NCBI RefSeq assembly: GCF_965216485.1
Contig: NZ_OZ244162.1
Location: forward strand, 1,364,001 to 1,428,000
Direction: 5' to 3'
DNA: 64,000 bases
DNA from: Algiphilus sp965216485
Lineage (GTDB): Bacteria > Pseudomonadota > Gammaproteobacteria > Nevskiales > Nevskiaceae
In this document: positions 60,329 to 64,000 of the stretch, piece after piece
Layout of the letters: each line of letters opens with the position of its first letter
Numbering within the stretch: position 1 is the first letter of the stretch
Program-made: the position numbers and the translations under genes
The notes under the pieces: generated by a model
What the model saw: the letters and a program-made list of their open reading frames with translations, nothing else
Told to the model about the DNA's origin: nothing
Databases searched by the model: none

Positions 60329-61872
60329 AGAAAGGAGACGGCGCTGGCCGCTGCGCGGCCCTGGTCCGAAATCGAAAGGCGCTGGCCGCTTTGGGCGGCC
60401 GCTCGGGCGTCTTGTCCATGCTCGCCCTTGCGCTTGCCATGGCGATGCCGCCTTCCTGGGCGCAAGCACGCGATAACCAGAGCGCGTCTCCACCGGAAAC
60501 AGAACCGACTGCGACGACGGACTACGGCCTCGCATCCGTGTTGGAAGCCGTGCGGCAGGCGAATGCGCGCAGCAAGGAGGCCCTGGCTGCGCGTGAGGCG
60601 CGCTATCGCGAGAAGCTGCAGCAGGCCAATGCGCGCCTGGCGGCGGTGAAGCAACGCTTGACGGACACCGAAGCCGAGGGTGCGCGACTGGAAGCGCGGT
60701 TCGACAGTAATGAAAGGGCACTCGATGAGAAAACCGCATTGCTGGAAAACAAGATCGGCGCGCTGAAAGAACTTTTCGGTGTGTTTCAGCAGACCGCCTC
60801 GGATTTGATCGGTGCCTTTGTCGCCTCGCCGACCAGCGTGCACTACCCGGATCGCGATGTCTGGTTGGAGGCCTTTGCCAACCGCATGAAGAATGCCTCG
60901 GAGGTCACGTCCACCACCGATATCCAGACGCTGTGGTTCGAGTTGCTGCGCGAGATCCATGCGCGCGGGGAGATCGTCCGATGGAACGCCCCTGTGCACG
61001 CCAGCGACGGGCGCGTGCTCGAAAGCGAGGTGGTGCGCGTCGGCGGCTTCAACGTCATGACCGCGGAGCCGTCGCCGCAGTATCTGCAATGGGACCTCGG
61101 GGAGCAGCAGTTGGTCACCATGCCAAGGACACCCGATGCCGGTCACTTGGACGCGGTGGGCAATTACCTGGCCTCCACCGGCGGACTTCATGCCCTCAGC
61201 GTGGACCCGACCGGCGGGGTGCTGCTTGGGCTGCTGGCGCAGAAGCCCACGACGGGAGAGCGTGTCGACCAGGGTGGTGTGGTGGGCTACATGATCATCG
61301 CAATGGGTCTGGTGGCCTTCGTGCTGGCCGTCGGAAAATACATCGACATCGCGCGCATCAGCGCCCGGGTGGCCGAGCAGAAGCGCCGGATGGATGAGCC
61401 ATGCGCGGACAACAGTCTTGGCCGGTTGCTACAGACCTATCGGGAGAGTGCGCACGTGGATGCTGAAAGTCTGCAGTTGCGTCTGCACGACTGCGTTGCC
61501 AAGGAATCCGACCGCATCCAGCGCTTTACGGTCTTCCTGGTGATGATCGCGTCGGTCGCCCCGCTCATGGGGCTGCTCGGTACGGTCGTGGGCATGATCA
61601 ATACCTTCCAGGCCATCACGCTTTATGGAACAGGCGACCCGCAAACCATGGCGGGCGGCATCTCGCAAGCATTGATCACCACGGTCCTCGGCCTTGTGGT
61701 GGCGGTACCCGCTGTACTTCTCAATGCACTCGTGAATGCGCGGTCCGATCGTGTGATCACGCTGTTGCGTCAGCAGATGGCGCTCTTGCTGGGGGATCGC
61801 TTGGAAGCGGAAAGTCGAGACACGTCATCGCACGATGTTGACGTCAGTGATCACGCACCGGCGTACCGTTAG
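60325..61872 (+). CDS. Extended ExbB/TolQ family protein (TtpC-like)
   Basis: I use the TTG at 60325, which has AGGAGG about 11 bases upstream and gives 515 residues; the first ATG in a good context is at 60418. A signal sequence ends near residue 46 (SWAQA). A coiled coil (about 60-140) and a periplasmic domain (about 145-360) lead to the MotA/TolQ/ExbB proton-channel domain with three membrane helices (GGVVGYMIIAMGLVAFVL; SVAPLMGLLGTVVGMINTF; ALITTVLGLVVAVPAVLL). It resembles TtpC of the Vibrio TonB2 system, which helps energise TonB. It heads the operon exbB-exbD-DUF3450-exbB. Confidence 0.82.
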   Translation: MKKGDGAGRCAALVRNRKALAALGGRSGVLSMLALALAMAMPPSWAQARDNQSASPPETEPTATTDYGLASVLEAVRQANARSKEALAAREARYREKLQQANARLAAVKQRLTDTEAEGARLEARFDSNERALDEKTALLENKIGALKELFGVFQQTASDLIGAFVASPTSVHYPDRDVWLEAFANRMKNASEVTSTTDIQTLWFELLREIHARGEIVRWNAPVHASDGRVLESEVVRVGGFNVMTAEPSPQYLQWDLGEQQLVTMPRTPDAGHLDAVGNYLASTGGLHALSVDPTGGVLLGLLAQKPTTGERVDQGGVVGYMIIAMGLVAFVLAVGKYIDIARISARVAEQKRRMDEPCADNSLGRLLQTYRESAHVDAESLQLRLHDCVAKESDRIQRFTVFLVMIASVAPLMGLLGTVVGMINTFQAITLYGTGDPQTMAGGISQALITTVLGLVVAVPAVLLNALVNARSDRVITLLRQQMALLLGDRLEAESRDTSSHDVDVSDHAPAYR

Positions 61873-61881
61873 GAGAAGGCG

Positions 61882-62295
61882 ATGAGTGACGCACTGCGCG
61901 AGAACCCAAAGGCGGAAGAAGACAACGCCATCGACCTGACGCCCATGCTGGACGTCGTGTTCATCATGCTGATCTTTTTCATTGTCACAGCGACCTTCGT
62001 GAAGGAAGCAGGCATCGAGGTCGAGCGCCCGTTAGCAACAACAGCAGAGCGCCAGGACCTCGCCAACATCCTGATCGCCATCACGCCAGACGATGACATC
62101 TGGATCGATGGCAAGCCGGTGGATGCGCGCGACCTGACGACCCGGATCAGCCGTCTACACGCGGAAAACCCCCAAGGGTCGGTCGTCATTCAGTCGGACC
62201 GGCGCGCTACGCACAAGGCACTGAAAACCGTTCTGGACGCGGTGCAAAAAGCTGGCGTGCCGCAAGTGGCCGTGGCCGCCGCGGACGATAGCTAA
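61882..62295 (+). CDS. exbD: ExbD-type biopolymer transport protein
   Basis: This 137-residue protein has an N-terminal cytoplasmic tail and a single membrane helix with the essential Asp in LTPMLDVVFIMLIFFIV, then a periplasmic domain. It supplies the proton-carrying subunit of an ExbBD motor. A TAGGAGAAGG ribosome site overlaps the preceding stop region (10-bp gap). It lies between the extended ExbB and DUF3450 genes. Confidence 0.92.
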   Translation: MSDALRENPKAEEDNAIDLTPMLDVVFIMLIFFIVTATFVKEAGIEVERPLATTAERQDLANILIAITPDDDIWIDGKPVDARDLTTRISRLHAENPQGSVVIQSDRRATHKALKTVLDAVQKAGVPQVAVAAADDS

Positions 62296-62351
62296 GCCCG
62301 TTCTTACAACACGCGATTGACCATCACAAAGAGGGTGGGGAGACAGATCTT

Positions 62352-63170
62352 ATGAAGCACAAGCTGATTGCCATTTCCGTGCTGTGTGCGGTGCCCGCTA
62401 GCGCTGGTGCAGACAGCCTTCAGGACGTAGTTCGCGAAGGCGAGTCCTGGCTGAGCGCCCAGCAGGCGTCGCAGGAGCGGGTGGATGCACTCGCTGCGCA
62501 GACCGAGGACGCCGAGGCGGAATACCGCCGTCTGCTGCGGCAGATCGAAGGCTTGGAGGCCTACAACGCACAGGTCCGCAAGCAGGTGAAGGCGCAGGAA
62601 GTCGAGATTGCGCGGACCGAAGATTCCATCGCCAAAGCCACGGAGGTGGACCGTCAGCTCCTGCCGCTGTTGATCAGCATGGTCGATGCGTATGCAGATC
62701 TTGTCGCAGTCAGCATTCCGTATCTGCCCGACGAGCGTAGAGAACGAATCGCCTTCTTGCGGGACACGGTGGATCGCGCCGATGTCAGCGCCGCGGAGAA
62801 ATTCCGGCAAGTCCTGGATGCCTATCTGGCAGAGCTGTCCTACGGCAACACCATCGAGGCCTACACCGATACGATCCGCACCGAAGATGGAGAGCGGGAA
62901 GTGAACGTGCTCCGCCTTGGGCGTATCGGCCTCTTTTACCAGACAGCAGATCGAGCGCACACGGGCCGCTGGAATCAGGAAGCTGGCCGCTGGGAGCCGT
63001 TGGGCTCGGAATTCCGTAACGGGATCTACCAGGCCATTCGCGTGGCCAACAAGCTCACGGCACCCAGTCTGCTGATCGTGCCACTGCCCGCACCGAAGCC
63101 CGCTGATGCGTCGAGTGCAAAGGCAGGATATGGCAGCGATCTGCTGAATGTGGCGGGAGACGCATCATGA
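62352..63170 (+). CDS. DUF3450 periplasmic coiled-coil protein
   Basis: This 272-residue protein has a signal peptide (cleavage after SAGA, about 20) and a long coiled coil (about 25-110), then a globular part with LDAYLAELSYGNTIEAYTD and LGRIGLFYQTAD. These are DUF3450 features. The family occurs within TonB-ExbBD operons of Gammaproteobacteria and is thought to support energy transfer, but the mechanism is unknown. Its stop overlaps the next start by ATGA. Confidence 0.88.
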   Translation: MKHKLIAISVLCAVPASAGADSLQDVVREGESWLSAQQASQERVDALAAQTEDAEAEYRRLLRQIEGLEAYNAQVRKQVKAQEVEIARTEDSIAKATEVDRQLLPLLISMVDAYADLVAVSIPYLPDERRERIAFLRDTVDRADVSAAEKFRQVLDAYLAELSYGNTIEAYTDTIRTEDGEREVNVLRLGRIGLFYQTADRAHTGRWNQEAGRWEPLGSEFRNGIYQAIRVANKLTAPSLLIVPLPAPKPADASSAKAGYGSDLLNVAGDAS

Positions 63171-64000
63171 GGTGGCTGATGACGCTGCTGGCCGCGCTCT
63201 TGAGCTTTCCGCTTTTCGCGCAGTCGGAAGCGGCGCTGCTGGAAAAGGTGCGTACGGGGCAGCTGGGGCCAGGCGTCGACCAAAGCCGTCAGCTGCAGGC
63301 ATTCCGCAACGCACCGGACAGCGAGCGTGCGCAACTGCTCGAAGTGGCCCGTGCCCGGCGCGATCAACTACAGGCCGACAGCCGGCAGCTGGAAGAACGC
63401 TCGCGTGCCAACGACAAGATCTACGAAGAGAAAATCAATGCCTTGCGGGCGGCCATGGGGCCAAACGCAGCCATGTTCGGCACGCTTTTGAACCTGAGCG
63501 ATGAGTTGATCGGGGTATTTCGCAACGCCTCCACAACGCTGCAGTATCCGGAAAGGGAAGCATGGCTGACGGCCTTCAAGGCGCGTATGGAAAAGGCGTC
63601 GGAGATCTTCAGCGTGGAAGAGCTGGAGCACCTCTGGTTTCTGATGCAGCAGGAGATCACCGCTGCGGGTCAGATCGTCTCGCTATCCACCGAAGTGCTT
63701 GGGGAGTCCGGGACCAGGGAAAACCGGGAGGTGGTGCGCATTGGCAAATTTGGCCTGATCAGTGCCGATCCGGAACCGGCCTATCTGAGCTGGGACCCAG
63801 CGATCCAGCGCGCGACGCGGCTTCAGCGTCAACCCGAAGGCGGCGCGCTTCGGTCGGTAGAGCAATATTTGTCAGACGATGGCGGCACGCGTGGCGTCGC
63901 CATCGACCCAACCGGTGGATCGCTCCTCAGCCGGCTCGTTGATGCCCCTTCCATCCGGGATCGGATCGAACAGGGTGGATTGATCGGTAAGTTGATCATC
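63167..64000 (+). CDS. Second extended ExbB/TolQ family protein, 3' end cut by window
   Basis: The ATG at 63167 overlaps the DUF3450 stop. The frame stays open to the last base (278 codons). A signal peptide ends near FAQS (about 18), a coiled coil follows (about 20-95), then a domain clearly paralogous to that of the first extended ExbB: YPEREAWLTAFKARMEKASE here against YPDRDVWLEAFANRMKNASE there, and AIDPTGGSLLSRL against SVDPTGGVLLGLL. The proton-channel domain would begin at the end of the window (GLIGKLII). A further exbB, exbD and tonB are expected downstream. Confidence 0.87.
   Translation, partial: MRWLMTLLAALLSFPLFAQSEAALLEKVRTGQLGPGVDQSRQLQAFRNAPDSERAQLLEVARARRDQLQADSRQLEERSRANDKIYEEKINALRAAMGPNAAMFGTLLNLSDELIGVFRNASTTLQYPEREAWLTAFKARMEKASEIFSVEELEHLWFLMQQEITAAGQIVSLSTEVLGESGTRENREVVRIGKFGLISADPEPAYLSWDPAIQRATRLQRQPEGGALRSVEQYLSDDGGTRGVAIDPTGGSLLSRLVDAPSIRDRIEQGGLIGKLII

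Overview
The window is GC-rich, densely coded bacterial chromosome. The gene families point to a Gammaproteobacterium: DUF3450 with extended ExbB proteins, a Gram-negative lipoprotein and TonB complement, and a proteobacterial steroid-degradation gene set. I cannot name the genus. There is no rRNA, tRNA, CRISPR array, insertion sequence or phage gene. The window opens inside a fatty acid desaturase and closes inside an ExbB-type gene.

Region 1 (1-10.7 kb) is mostly exported enzymes: a PQQ/haem c dehydrogenase, a Tat-exported PhoX-like lipoprotein, dodecin, and a translationally coupled trio of lipoproteins (GH31 glycosidase, esterase, SGNH hydrolase). The trio faces a divergent TetR gene, and the trio's promoter is overlapped by a palindromic operator. 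Region 2 (10.8-25.4 kb) holds signalling and transport genes: an HDOD-GAF protein, a SulP transporter, a membrane class III cyclase, an MFS transporter, a bicarbonate-uptake pair (sbtA, sbtB) with a divergent LysR gene, a REC-EAL phosphodiesterase, an AraC regulator, a VOC protein and a nitrilase-family hydrolase.

Region 3 (25.5-50.0 kb) is a steroid catabolism island. A TeiR-like LuxR regulator, a ketosteroid isomerase with intact catalytic residues and a KshA-type Rieske oxygenase lie beside a plus-strand operon: hsaA, a kstD-type flavoprotein, SDR, OYE-like enzyme, SDR, DUF1295 protein and a second Rieske oxygenase. A convergent eight-gene minus-strand operon carries a SnoaL-like protein, a second ketosteroid dehydrogenase, a 3beta/17beta-HSD-like SDR, an acyl-CoA ligase, two more SDRs, a steroid-5alpha-reductase-like membrane protein and an NTF2-like protein. 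Divergent from it is an envelope trio (RND/MMPL exporter, LolA-like protein, DUF1302 outer-membrane protein) that may move steroids. The reductase partners (KshB, HsaB) and the later ring-cleavage enzymes (HsaC, HsaD) are not in the window.

Region 4 (50.0-64.0 kb) is an alpha-xyloside utilisation locus: a LacI regulator, a perfect CG-centred operator, then xylB, xylA, a TonB-dependent receptor and a cytoplasmic alpha-xylosidase. It is followed by a YtfJ-like protein and a TonB-energising operon (extended ExbB, ExbD, DUF3450, second extended ExbB). An identical 19-bp operator-like element lies at the ytfJ start and just downstream of the predicted exbB promoter, and it resembles the xyl operator.
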